Assembly: GCA_022821495.1 (NCBI GenBank)
Contig: JAJEDN010000044.1
Location: 47,353-111,352, forward strand
Direction: 5' to 3'
Length of the DNA: 64,000 nt
Source of the DNA: Candidatus Poribacteria bacterium
GTDB lineage: Bacteria > Poribacteria > WGA-4E > WGA-3G
Within the stretch, counting starts at the first letter, position 1; each line of letters opens with the position of its first letter. Shown piece after piece: positions 1-6,634 of the stretch. The notes under the pieces are model-generated. The model was not told the DNA's origin and made no database searches. It saw only the letters and a list, made by a program, of their open reading frames with translations. The translations under genes were made by a program, and so were the position numbers.

Positions 1-332
1 TGGCGGAGCCCGGTTTCGGTTGAGGGGATAGACGGATTGACTCTTAACGTCACATTGGCGCGGACGATCCGTTTCCTATCCTCCGATAGGATAATCGCGC
101 CATCCATTTTTGACAGTTCGTACAGCCGTGCGGGTGTATACTGGCAATTGATACGAAAGCCGCCTTCTGTCAAGTCTAAGATTTCTGGGGTATCGCCAAC
201 AACAATGAGTCCACCTGTTTTCCCTTGGCTGATATAATCAATACCTTCCCGTAGCGGGGTTCCAGGCGACAACACCTTCAAAGTTGTTAACAGTTCACGT
301 ATCTTCTGATTTTCTGTCGAGATGTTTCGCAC
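1..332 (-). CDS. disA: Diadenylate cyclase DisA, N-terminal part (cut by window edge)
   Basis: Not in the ORF track because it runs off the left edge. Reading the minus strand from GTG 332 gives a DisA_N (DAC) domain with LSPGTPLREG, KTGGLIVVGD, GGFRIN and the catalytic DGA motif in KMDGAIIL; the window ends at TGLRH, where the RHR motif should begin. The family condenses two ATP into cyclic di-AMP and DisA also scans DNA through C-terminal HhH domains, which lie outside the window. An in-frame TAG at 347-345 limits the start. GTG 332 has GGGGGTGG just upstream and is preferred over GTG 341. Family assignment is secure; DisA rather than CdaA is favoured because no membrane segments precede the domain. 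Confidence 0.88.
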   Translation of the reverse strand, partial: MRNISTENQKIRELLTTLKVLSPGTPLREGIDYISQGKTGGLIVVGDTPEILDLTEGGFRINCQYTPARLYELSKMDGAIILSEDRKRIVRANVTLRVNPSIPSTETGLR

Positions 333-430
333 GGCAACCACCCCCTAATTATTAGGATACCATGTCCAAGCTGCGGTGTCAAGGCTAATAATTTTCGATA
401 AATGCTTAAAATGACTGTCCCAAATTTTGT

Positions 431-459
431 TTGACTTCACCGTTAAATAAGTGTATAAT
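431..459 (+). promoter_or_regulatory. Sigma-70-type promoter for the cyclophilin gene
   Basis: TTGACT, 17-base spacer, TATAAT, about 160 bases upstream of the cyclophilin start. Both hexamers and the spacing match the vegetative consensus. Confidence 0.65.
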
Positions 460-617
460 GTATTCAACTTTTATTTTCGTCGAGGATGCACTTATGATTC
501 TATAGGAAACACTCGTCGAAGATTTCTGATAAAATCCGAATAAGATTTACGGCTACAACCTCTTGAACACAACGAATTTTGCGTAAACCTTTGCCAATAC
601 AAAAAGAAAAGGAATTC

Positions 618-1181
618 GTGAGAACGCGAAGTTTTCACACCAAAATTATGCGATTAAGCTTATTAGGTGCATTTTTGGCGACAGTTGTTTCATGTAATAA
701 CGAACAATTGCCTAATGTAACGATAGAAACTAAAAAAGGCAACATCATAATAGAACTTTACCCTGAAGCTGCCCCCGCGACAGTAGCAAATTTTGCGAGA
801 CTGGTTGGGGATGGATTTTACGACGGCGTGACCTTTCACCGCTATGTACCGGGTTTTGTCATCCAAGGTGGAGATCCAAAAGGCACAGGTTCCGGTGGCC
901 CTGGGTGGACAATTCCGGGTGAATTTCAGGATCCTGATCTCCGCGCCAAGATGCCGCCGCATGCGGAAGGTGTCGTTGCGATGGCACGGACACAGAACCC
1001 CGACTCCGCCGGAAGTCAGTTTTATATCTGTCTGACTTCGGATTCGAGAAGTGTCGGACACCTAAACGGCAACTATACCACGTTTGGAAAAGTTATCGAA
1101 GGGATGGATGTTGTTGAATCACTCCGCGAACGGGATGTCATGGAAAAGGTGACGATCGAGAACTACACGGCGGCACCGTAG
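618..1181 (+). CDS. Cyclophilin-type peptidyl-prolyl isomerase, lipoprotein
   Basis: Catalyses cis-trans isomerisation of Xaa-Pro bonds, here probably outside the cytoplasm as a chaperone-like foldase. The cyclophilin core is clear: VTFHRYVPGFVIQGGDPKGTG, then MARTQNPDSAGSQFYI and FGKVIEGMDVV. The N-terminus has basic residues, a hydrophobic stretch and a lipobox-like VVSC, so the mature protein is probably anchored by a lipidated Cys. The track starts at TTG 579. GTG 618 with AAAAGGA upstream, or ATG 648 which gives a minimal signal peptide, is more likely. It stands alone behind a good promoter. Confidence 0.9.
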   Translation: MRTRSFHTKIMRLSLLGAFLATVVSCNNEQLPNVTIETKKGNIIIELYPEAAPATVANFARLVGDGFYDGVTFHRYVPGFVIQGGDPKGTGSGGPGWTIPGEFQDPDLRAKMPPHAEGVVAMARTQNPDSAGSQFYICLTSDSRSVGHLNGNYTTFGKVIEGMDVVESLRERDVMEKVTIENYTAAP

Positions 1182-1276
1182 CAGTCTGAGTGAATTCCGT
1201 CCCGCCGACGAAGAACAGGTTTTAAACCTCGCCAGCAAAGGAAGCTGCGAAAACTTTAAAAGGACAGACAATATAT

Positions 1277-2332
1277 ATGGAAGAATGGAAACGTCTTGTT
1301 AGAGACACTGTCAACACCCCAGAAAAACTCGCCGCTGCATTCGATGTTGACTTAGAGGAGATGCGGCGGATTCATAAAGAGTTTCCGATCCGTATCAATC
1401 CGTACTATCTCAGTCTCATAGAAGAACCCGGTGATCCGATTTGGAAGCAGGTCGTTCCGGACCCAAAAGAGTTAATTAGCACGGGCGTAGAAGATCCGCT
1501 CCACGAAGAAGACGATAGTGAGGTGCCGAACGTTACGCACCGATACCCCGATCGCGCACTTTTTTATGTTAACTACATGTGCCCGATCTATTGCCGTTTC
1601 TGTACCCGTAAACGGAAAGTCGGTGACCCACATTCGATTTCTGAGGATAATGTTGAGAGAGGTCTCGCCTATATTCAGGCACACCCAGAAATTCGGGATG
1701 TGATTATCTCCGGTGGTGATCCCCTGATGCTAACGGATAAGAAAATTGATATGATTGTTGGCGGGTTACGAGCGATTGAACATTTGGAAATTATCCGTAT
1801 CGGTTCGCGTGTCCCTGTGACGCTACCGCAACGTATTACGCCTGAATTGTGTTCGATTTTGAAGCAGTATCACCCGTTTTATATCAACACACACTTCAAC
1901 CACCCGCGCGAAATCACACCTGAAACGGAAAAAGCGTGTGGTATGTTAGCCGATGCCGGAATACCTATGGGTAACCAGACGGTTCTCCTGAAAGGTGTCA
2001 ACGACGATCCGGATGTGATGGTGGAACTGATGAAGGGGCTTTTGCGCATCCGTGTCAAACCGTACTATATCTATCAAGCGGATCTTATTGTTGGGACGGA
2101 TCATTTCCGTACCGCGGTGCAGACGGGTTTAGACATCGTTGCGGCATTGCGTGGACATATATCGGGGCTTGGTGTCCCGCATTATGTTGTTGATGCGCCG
2201 GGTGGCGGCGGCAAAATCGCGTTGATGCCTGATCCGGTTGTGGCTTTCGATGACGATGAGATTCAACTTCGGAACTACGAAGGTAATGTCTACAGTTATC
2301 CGAGTACGCCGTTCTTTGATGAGGATTGGTAA
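1277..2332 (+). CDS. kamA: Lysine 2,3-aminomutase family radical SAM enzyme
   Basis: Radical SAM/PLP enzyme expected to interconvert L-lysine and beta-lysine. Cys102, Cys106 and Cys109 form the CxxxCxxC iron-sulfur motif (CPIYCRFC), SGGDPL at 145-150 is the SAM-contact motif, and Lys313 in DAPGGGGK is the PLP lysine. Asp269 and Asp306 occupy the positions that bind the lysine side-chain amine in clostridial KamA, which argues for lysine rather than glutamate. The C-terminal RNYEG tail is KamA-like and is absent from EpmB. At 351 residues it is shorter than typical KamA (just over 400), so a different amino-acid substrate or an EpmB-like role cannot be excluded. No beta-lysine acetyltransferase gene lies nearby. 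Confidence 0.85.
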   Translation: MEEWKRLVRDTVNTPEKLAAAFDVDLEEMRRIHKEFPIRINPYYLSLIEEPGDPIWKQVVPDPKELISTGVEDPLHEEDDSEVPNVTHRYPDRALFYVNYMCPIYCRFCTRKRKVGDPHSISEDNVERGLAYIQAHPEIRDVIISGGDPLMLTDKKIDMIVGGLRAIEHLEIIRIGSRVPVTLPQRITPELCSILKQYHPFYINTHFNHPREITPETEKACGMLADAGIPMGNQTVLLKGVNDDPDVMVELMKGLLRIRVKPYYIYQADLIVGTDHFRTAVQTGLDIVAALRGHISGLGVPHYVVDAPGGGGKIALMPDPVVAFDDDEIQLRNYEGNVYSYPSTPFFDEDW

Positions 2333-2340
2333 ATACATGC

Positions 2341-2376
2341 CAACAAAAATGGGGGTGGTAAAACCACCCCCTGTTG
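2341..2376. terminator. Hairpin terminator between kamA and the STAS gene
   Basis: GGGGGTGGT, loop AAA, ACCACCCCC is a perfect 9-bp stem, extended by CAACA/TGTTG on the outside. It lies between two converging genes and may serve both. The T-rich tract on the plus side is interrupted. Confidence 0.7.
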
Positions 2377-2398
2377 AGATTTTAATGGATTTTGGATC

Positions 2399-2740
2399 TT
2401 AGGCGGAGAGTGCGGAAACCGCAGCAGCCTCGCTGTCGTAATGTTCGAAGACTCGCACGAGGCGGCTGAGAACAATCAGATTTTTAATCTGTTTACTCAC
2501 ATTCACAACCCCGATACGCCCTTTCTTTCGGGCTGTAACGGCACGGATGCCCATCAGTGCGCCGAGTCCATCACTGTCGATTTTATTCACGTTCTCGAAA
2601 TTAATGAGGATACGCGGTGCCTCGGCTACATCTAACTGCGGCGAAAGTGCTGTCCGTAATTCGGAGACCGAGGGGCCTATCATTTTTCCGTTGGGTTCCA
2701 AAATCGTGATGCCATTTTGTTGACGAATTTTAGTAATCAT
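2399..2740 (-). CDS. STAS-domain anti-sigma factor antagonist
   Basis: A single STAS domain of 113 residues, the usual size of SpoIIAA/RsbV-type switch proteins. They bind and sequester an anti-sigma kinase when unphosphorylated. Ser56 in NKIDSDGLGAL sits at the standard phosphorylation site, preceded by the conserved Asp. AAGGGAGT lies upstream of the ATG. No anti-sigma kinase or phosphatase is adjacent, so the partner must be elsewhere. Family assignment is firm; the specific regulatory circuit is unknown. Confidence 0.85.
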   Translation of the reverse strand: MITKIRQQNGITILEPNGKMIGPSVSELRTALSPQLDVAEAPRILINFENVNKIDSDGLGALMGIRAVTARKKGRIGVVNVSKQIKNLIVLSRLVRVFEHYDSEAAAVSALSA

Positions 2741-3040
2741 GATTTACTCCCTTTTTATTTTTTAGGTCATTAGAAGTATCAATATTGGCACCTCTAATTT
2801 TTTTATACTATTTGAAGGTTCAATTTTAGGTATTTGATAGTTTAGTCAGATACGCTGAAAAAAAGTTCGTTTTTTCCCAACCTCATAAATATCCACGTGT
2901 TGCATCAAATCCTGACATTTCGTTCATCATTGGCTTTCAATTATTAAAGACGCAATTTGTCACCAAAAAGGGTGCATAATTTGAAAAAAAATAAAAATTT
3001 ATCAATTAAACAAGAATCCTCCTTAAAAAATGAATCTCCG
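2741..3040. other. AT-rich intergenic stretch, no gene seen
   Basis: Contains the 5' leader of the STAS gene and the region downstream of the sigma remnant. I see no convincing RNA gene, hairpin terminator or ORF. Confidence 0.5.
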
Positions 3041-3379
3041 TCAATTAAATCGAGCGAAATTTGGGAGGGTGGGTTCAAACAGGTACGCCAACTTCGCAAA
3101 TACGGCACGATCCCCGGGTAGGCTATCAGCAATCAGAAAAAAGAAGTGGCTTTCCGGCGTAAATTCGTAGTCGAAAATCGAATTGAGGTTGTAGGTAATC
3201 TCATCTCGCATCCGTTCATCTACACGTTCAATGAAAATGCGCCAACCGATTTTTCGCCACGCAAACGTGTGAACCCGCGACCGATATTTCTCTACCAATG
3301 CAGCAAAAGCGTCGTGATCGCCTTCCAGAGTGAGCTGAACCAATTTATCATCGTTATGTTGCATGCGGGACTTCCACAA
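3041..3379 (-). pseudogene. Truncated ECF sigma-70 factor remnant
   Basis: The first 45 residues read as the start of an ECF sigma factor region 2: DDKLVQLTLEGDHDAFAALV, then VHTFAWRKIG. After WRKIG the expected continuation (DxxxAEExxQDxF) is missing and the sequence becomes unrelated, and no sigma region 4 follows. The reading frame stays open to residue 112, so the downstream part may be a deletion junction or out-of-frame remnant. The TTG start at 3379 still has an AGAAGGA ribosome site. The truncated product could not bind both promoter elements. Confidence 0.6.
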
Positions 3380-3444
3380 GAAATCGTCCTTCTATGATTA
3401 AAGACGAAAATTGAGGGTCGAAAAGTTGCACCTTTGCGGAAAAA

Positions 3445-3473
3445 TTGCGTTTTTTGTTTGAATGTTATATAAT
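3445..3473 (+). promoter_or_regulatory. Promoter for the DUF5678/retropepsin pair
   Basis: TTGCGT, 17-base spacer, TATAAT, about 105 bases upstream of the DUF5678 start. Confidence 0.6.
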
Positions 3474-3578
3474 ATACATAATTCTGATTAAGAAATCTAG
3501 CTAAAGAAATAATTGCATTTTATTTTTTAGATAAATTTAAGGGGCGTTCTAATCGATTTTCAAAAGGGAGTCTTGAAA

Positions 3579-3806
3579 ATGGAACAGAATAGATTATCTA
3601 TAGAAGAAATGTTTACCAGATATCCTGATCAATGGCTATTTATAGTAGACTGTGAGCATGATGAAGCTACCCAATTAGTATCAGGTGTCGTCGCTATCCA
3701 TAGTCCATCCCGTGATGTAATTGATAATTTTTCATCGAAGTACAGAGGTGGGGCAGCGATACGTTGGTCCGGTAAATTACCAGAAGGGGTAGGTTACTTG
3801 CTATAA
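3579..3806 (+). CDS. DUF5678-like small protein
   Basis: About 75 residues with the pattern seen in DUF5678 proteins: YPDQWLFIVDCE, LVSGVVAIHS and WSGKLPEG near the end. Function is unknown; such proteins are commonly encoded next to retroviral-type aspartic proteases, as here. The track starts at TTG 3573, but ATG 3579 lies 8 bases after AAAGGGAG and is preferred. Its stop codon overlaps the next start as TAATG, so the two are probably translationally coupled and may act together. A toxin-antitoxin-like relation has been considered but nothing in the sequence shows it. Confidence 0.65.
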   Translation: MEQNRLSIEEMFTRYPDQWLFIVDCEHDEATQLVSGVVAIHSPSRDVIDNFSSKYRGGAAIRWSGKLPEGVGYLL

Positions 3807-4228
3807 TGACCTCTATCCGTTTTAACCCGAACTCGGATTTAATCCTACTGTCAATGAAAGTCGAAGGTGTTGATGAACCCGATTTCAGGGATGTTTGGGT
3901 GGCATTAGATACTGGTGCGAGCACCACTTCAATTCCTATACGGACTGCCTTGGATTTGGGCTATGACCCTTATCATCCAAAATACTACAAGGAGGTTATA
4001 ACAGGTACTCAAGTAGAGAATATACCTGTTATTGAAGTAAAAAAAATAACCGCTATCGGACAACCAGTAGAAAATATTGATGTCTTATGCCATGATTTAC
4101 CTCAAGAATTAAGAGTTGACGGTGTGTTGGGGTTAAATTTTCTATCCAAATTCAACATCAATATTTCTTTCGCCAGAGGCAGCATTGATATTGCGCCTCA
4201 TGATGGTTATGAATGGATTACATTTTAA
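3806..4228 (+). CDS. Clan AA retropepsin-like aspartic protease
   Basis: 140 residues, the size of one retropepsin lobe, so the active enzyme should be a homodimer. Asp35 in ALDTGAST is the catalytic DTGA motif, and GVLGLNFLSKFNI corresponds to the second conserved hydrophobic-Gly block. There is no signal peptide, so it acts in the cytoplasm. It overlaps the DUF5678 gene by one base and shares its promoter. The natural substrate is unknown; the upstream partner may be a substrate or inhibitor. Confidence 0.75.
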   Translation: MTSIRFNPNSDLILLSMKVEGVDEPDFRDVWVALDTGASTTSIPIRTALDLGYDPYHPKYYKEVITGTQVENIPVIEVKKITAIGQPVENIDVLCHDLPQELRVDGVLGLNFLSKFNINISFARGSIDIAPHDGYEWITF

Positions 4229-4480
4229 ACTGTTTGCCTTAAAAAAATCAGGCACTGTTGGCACACAGGAATTGGGAGTATTGAGCAGATGTGCCTTCAC
4301 GCCACAACGACCTCTATTTGCTTATTCTTATTTTTTCTTCTGATTAAGAACATCCCAACCCCAGCAACGATAAATCCAACAACTGTACCCCGTAAATCGC
4401 GCGCGGTTACAAACCGCGCCCACCGCCTGGGGAACAATGCGATTTTTTTAAATTGATATTTACCGAGATTGCGGACACGG
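4229..4480. other. Intergenic region with GC-rich palindrome
   Basis: Contains the hairpin GCGCGGTT-ACA-AACCGCGC at 4401-4419, one of several related palindromes in this window (compare 14892, 24317, 53652, 59412). On the minus strand a short open frame reads GFIVAGVGMFLIRRKNK, like a membrane-anchored C-terminus. It has no credible start and may be a relic. Confidence 0.5.
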
Positions 4481-5251
4481 TTATTCTGCTTTACCGTTTA
4501 TCTTTTCGAGGAATGGACTGAGCAGATCTATTGGGATTGGGAAGACAACGGTTGAGTTTTTCTCTGCACTCACTTCCACCAGTGCCTGTAGGAATCGGAG
4601 TTGCACGGCTGTCGGCGTTTTGCTGAGAATATCTGCGGCATCCGTTAACACTTGGGCAGACTCAAATTCACCTTCGGCGTGTGTGACCTTCGCGCGGCGT
4701 TCCCGTTCTGCTTCCGCCTGTTTTGCCATTGCACGTTGCATCTCGACAGGGAGATCCACATCCTTGATCTCCATCGCCAGTACCTCGACACCCCAAGGTT
4801 CACAGTGTTTTTTGACGATTTCCTCTAAATCCTGATTCAGTTTCTCGCGCTCAGAGAGTAAGTCGTCGAGTTCAGCTCGTCCGAGGACACTTCGGAGTGT
4901 CGTCTGCGCGATTTGACCAATCGCGAAGCCGAAGTCTTCAACTTCAATAACAGCCTTATCGGCTTCGGTGACTCTGAAATTAAGCACGGCGTTGACGCTC
5001 ACGGAAACGTTATCTTTTGTGATGACATCTTGGGGGGTAACATCATTGACAACGAGACGTAGGCTGACCCGTTGCATTCGTTCGATCCAGAAGGGTATCA
5101 TAAATACGAGTCCGGGACCACGGGTGCCTGTCAATCGACCGAGACGGAAGATGACGGCGCGCTCGTATTCTTTGAGGATCCGGACGCTTGTCGCAAGTAG
5201 AATGATAACGATAACAGTAATAGTAAAATAGATCGGGTCAATTTGTGGCAT
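4481..5251 (-). CDS. Slipin/stomatin family SPFH membrane protein
   Basis: An N-terminal membrane segment ([16 protein letters not shown]) is followed by a Band-7/SPFH domain with [12 protein letters not shown], the usual slipin opening, and an Ala/Glu/Arg-rich coiled coil ([18 protein letters not shown]). Slipins form oligomeric membrane scaffolds and are usually paired with an NfeD protease, which is not present here. The track start at 5326 lies inside a dispersed repeat; ATG 5251 follows AAGGAAA supplied by that repeat and begins MPQIDPIYF. The added 25 residues of the longer form are just translated repeat. Confidence 0.88.
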   Translation of the reverse strand: MPQIDPIYFTITVIVIILLATSVRILKEYERAVIFRLGRLTGTRGPGLVFMIPFWIERMQRVSLRLVVNDVTPQDVITKDNVSVSVNAVLNFRVTEADKAVIEVEDFGFAIGQIAQTTLRSVLGRAELDDLLSEREKLNQDLEEIVKKHCEPWGVEVLAMEIKDVDLPVEMQRAMAKQAEAERERRAKVTHAEGEFESAQVLTDAADILSKTPTAVQLRFLQALVEVSAEKNSTVVFPIPIDLLSPFLEKINGKAE

Positions 5252-5260
5252 ATTTTTATA

Positions 5261-5353
5261 TTTCCTTGCGGTTCGTTCAGGTGGGTTTGGAGGTTTGACG
5301 CTTCTATGCGTAAATCCGCCTTCCATTACATTACAGGCTACTTGCCTGAGGCT
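5261..5353 (-). repeat. Dispersed ~100-bp repeat, copy C, ending in the slipin ribosome site
   Basis: Minus-strand sequence ends GAACGAACCGCAAGGAAA, immediately before the slipin ATG. It shares the GGCGGATTTACG and CAAACCTCCAAACCCACC blocks with copies at 5377, 9011, 40571 and 40674. Confidence 0.8.
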
Positions 5354-5376
5354 ATGAAAATAAACACCTTTTTAAC

Positions 5377-5468
5377 TTTCCTTGCGGTTCGTTCAGATAG
5401 GTTTGAATGTTGACGCACTTCTCCGTATATGCGCCTTCCACTTCCTTCCAGGCTCGGTTTCTGATGCT
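5377..5468 (-). repeat. Dispersed ~100-bp repeat, copy D
   Basis: Tandem to copy C with a period near 116 bases. Carries GGAAGTGGAAGGCGCATATA and ends GAACGAACCGCAAGGAAAG. It abuts the stop codon of the GH5-like gene. Confidence 0.8.
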
Positions 5469-5469
5469 A

Positions 5470-6489
5470 TCAAGAACAACCTGTGATATCGCGAGCTTTC
5501 TGAAAAAAATCACGTTTGCGGGGTGTGTTGATTTGCCATTGGACTGGCACAGACTGGTAGCCGTGGTGATAATCATTTTCACCCGGATCGAAATAGCCCC
5601 ATGAGGCATATTGGCTAACAGCAGCGATGAAGTTATTCAAGGGTTTATCGAAATCGAAATGGTCGTCCTCGTTGAACAGGATCGGCATCGGACGGTAGCC
5701 CGGTACCTCGCGCGTCTGTTGGACCATCTCGATGATACGGTTCGGATCGCTGACCCCATTGCCGTGCACAAGTAGAAAATCAGAGGCACGAACGACGTTT
5801 TCCAGTGGTACTTTACCGCCACCGTAACTGGTTCCTACAAGGAATCTGTTGCCGTTGCGTGTTGTCGTTTTGACCTGTTCAATTAATTCGTGGACTCGTT
5901 CCGGCTTTAGTATTTCATGCGTATATGCTCTGACGTTGCATTCGTTGTTCACTTCAACGATAACGTTGGTATACCCTTTGTCAAAGAGCCAACCGGTAGC
6001 GTTTTCAACGGCGTTTTTGACGGCGTTCTCGTCCTTAACTCGCTGATCCTGCCCGAAATAGAAATAGCCGAGGATAACAACCATGCCGAGCGCGTCGGCG
6101 AAATCGATGATGCGTTCAAGGCGCGATAGGTAATCTGGATTGAGGCTGCCATCGGCTTCTATACCGGAGTTGTGCCACGGTTGGGCTTTAGAGTAGCCTT
6201 CGGGACTCCCCCCTTGGAGGTTGATCGTAAACGCCAATATGCCGTGTGCGCGCCATGTCGGCATCGCGGCTAAAAATTCGCGGGTATTGCGTTCGGGGTC
6301 CCATTCTCCGGTGTCTGGGTATTCCCATAAATGTATAGTTTCCGGGTTTCTGTCATCAAAGATGCCCTGCACCATTCGGGTATTGAGAAGCAACCCTTCG
6401 ACCTTATGACCTTGATAGGAACGTCCTGGGTAGGTAATCTCTTCGTTAATGTAAAAAGCATCGTTAACGATACTCACTGCTGTCTTCAT
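5470..6489 (-). CDS. GH5-like TIM-barrel glycoside hydrolase
   Basis: 339 residues without an obvious signal peptide. The strand-end sequences fit a clan A barrel: Glu183 in VIVEVNNECN matches the acid/base Asn-Glu pair, and Glu274 in MPILFNEDDH is a plausible nucleophile at the expected spacing. WRAHGILAFTINLQGG and DFADALGMVVILGYF match the early barrel strands. Substrate cannot be read from sequence. AAAGGA lies 7 bases before the ATG. It may also belong to an unclassified barrel family with no cellulase activity. Confidence 0.6.
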   Translation of the reverse strand: MKTAVSIVNDAFYINEEITYPGRSYQGHKVEGLLLNTRMVQGIFDDRNPETIHLWEYPDTGEWDPERNTREFLAAMPTWRAHGILAFTINLQGGSPEGYSKAQPWHNSGIEADGSLNPDYLSRLERIIDFADALGMVVILGYFYFGQDQRVKDENAVKNAVENATGWLFDKGYTNVIVEVNNECNVRAYTHEILKPERVHELIEQVKTTTRNGNRFLVGTSYGGGKVPLENVVRASDFLLVHGNGVSDPNRIIEMVQQTREVPGYRPMPILFNEDDHFDFDKPLNNFIAAVSQYASWGYFDPGENDYHHGYQSVPVQWQINTPRKRDFFQKARDITGCS

Positions 6490-6509
6490 ACGTTATCCTT
6501 TCATTGCAT

Positions 6510-6624
6510 TTAATTAACAGGACTTACGCAAATTTAGCACGCGATGGTAGATTTTTTACTTTTAAACCCCCTAAATCCCCCTTATCAGGGGGACTTTAAG
6601 AGGAAGTACGTAAATCCTAATTAA
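6510..6624. mobile_element. MITE-like element with inverted ends
   Basis: A 115-bp non-coding unit. The left end TTAATTAACAGGACTTACG and the reverse complement of the right end, TTAATTAGGATTTACG, match with a 2-base gap. The centre holds CCCCCTAAATCCCCC plus TTATCAGGGGG, the same palindrome found at 19883 and 50966. No transposase lies nearby. Confidence 0.6.
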
Positions 6625-6634
6625 GGAAATGTAT

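Noticed and set aside
37-237. 66-residue plus-strand ORF at the left edge
   Set aside because: Antisense to the truncated disA reading frame, which shows clear DAC motifs.
5252-5326. N-terminal extension of the slipin
   Set aside because: It is translated repeat; ATG 5251 gives the usual membrane start.
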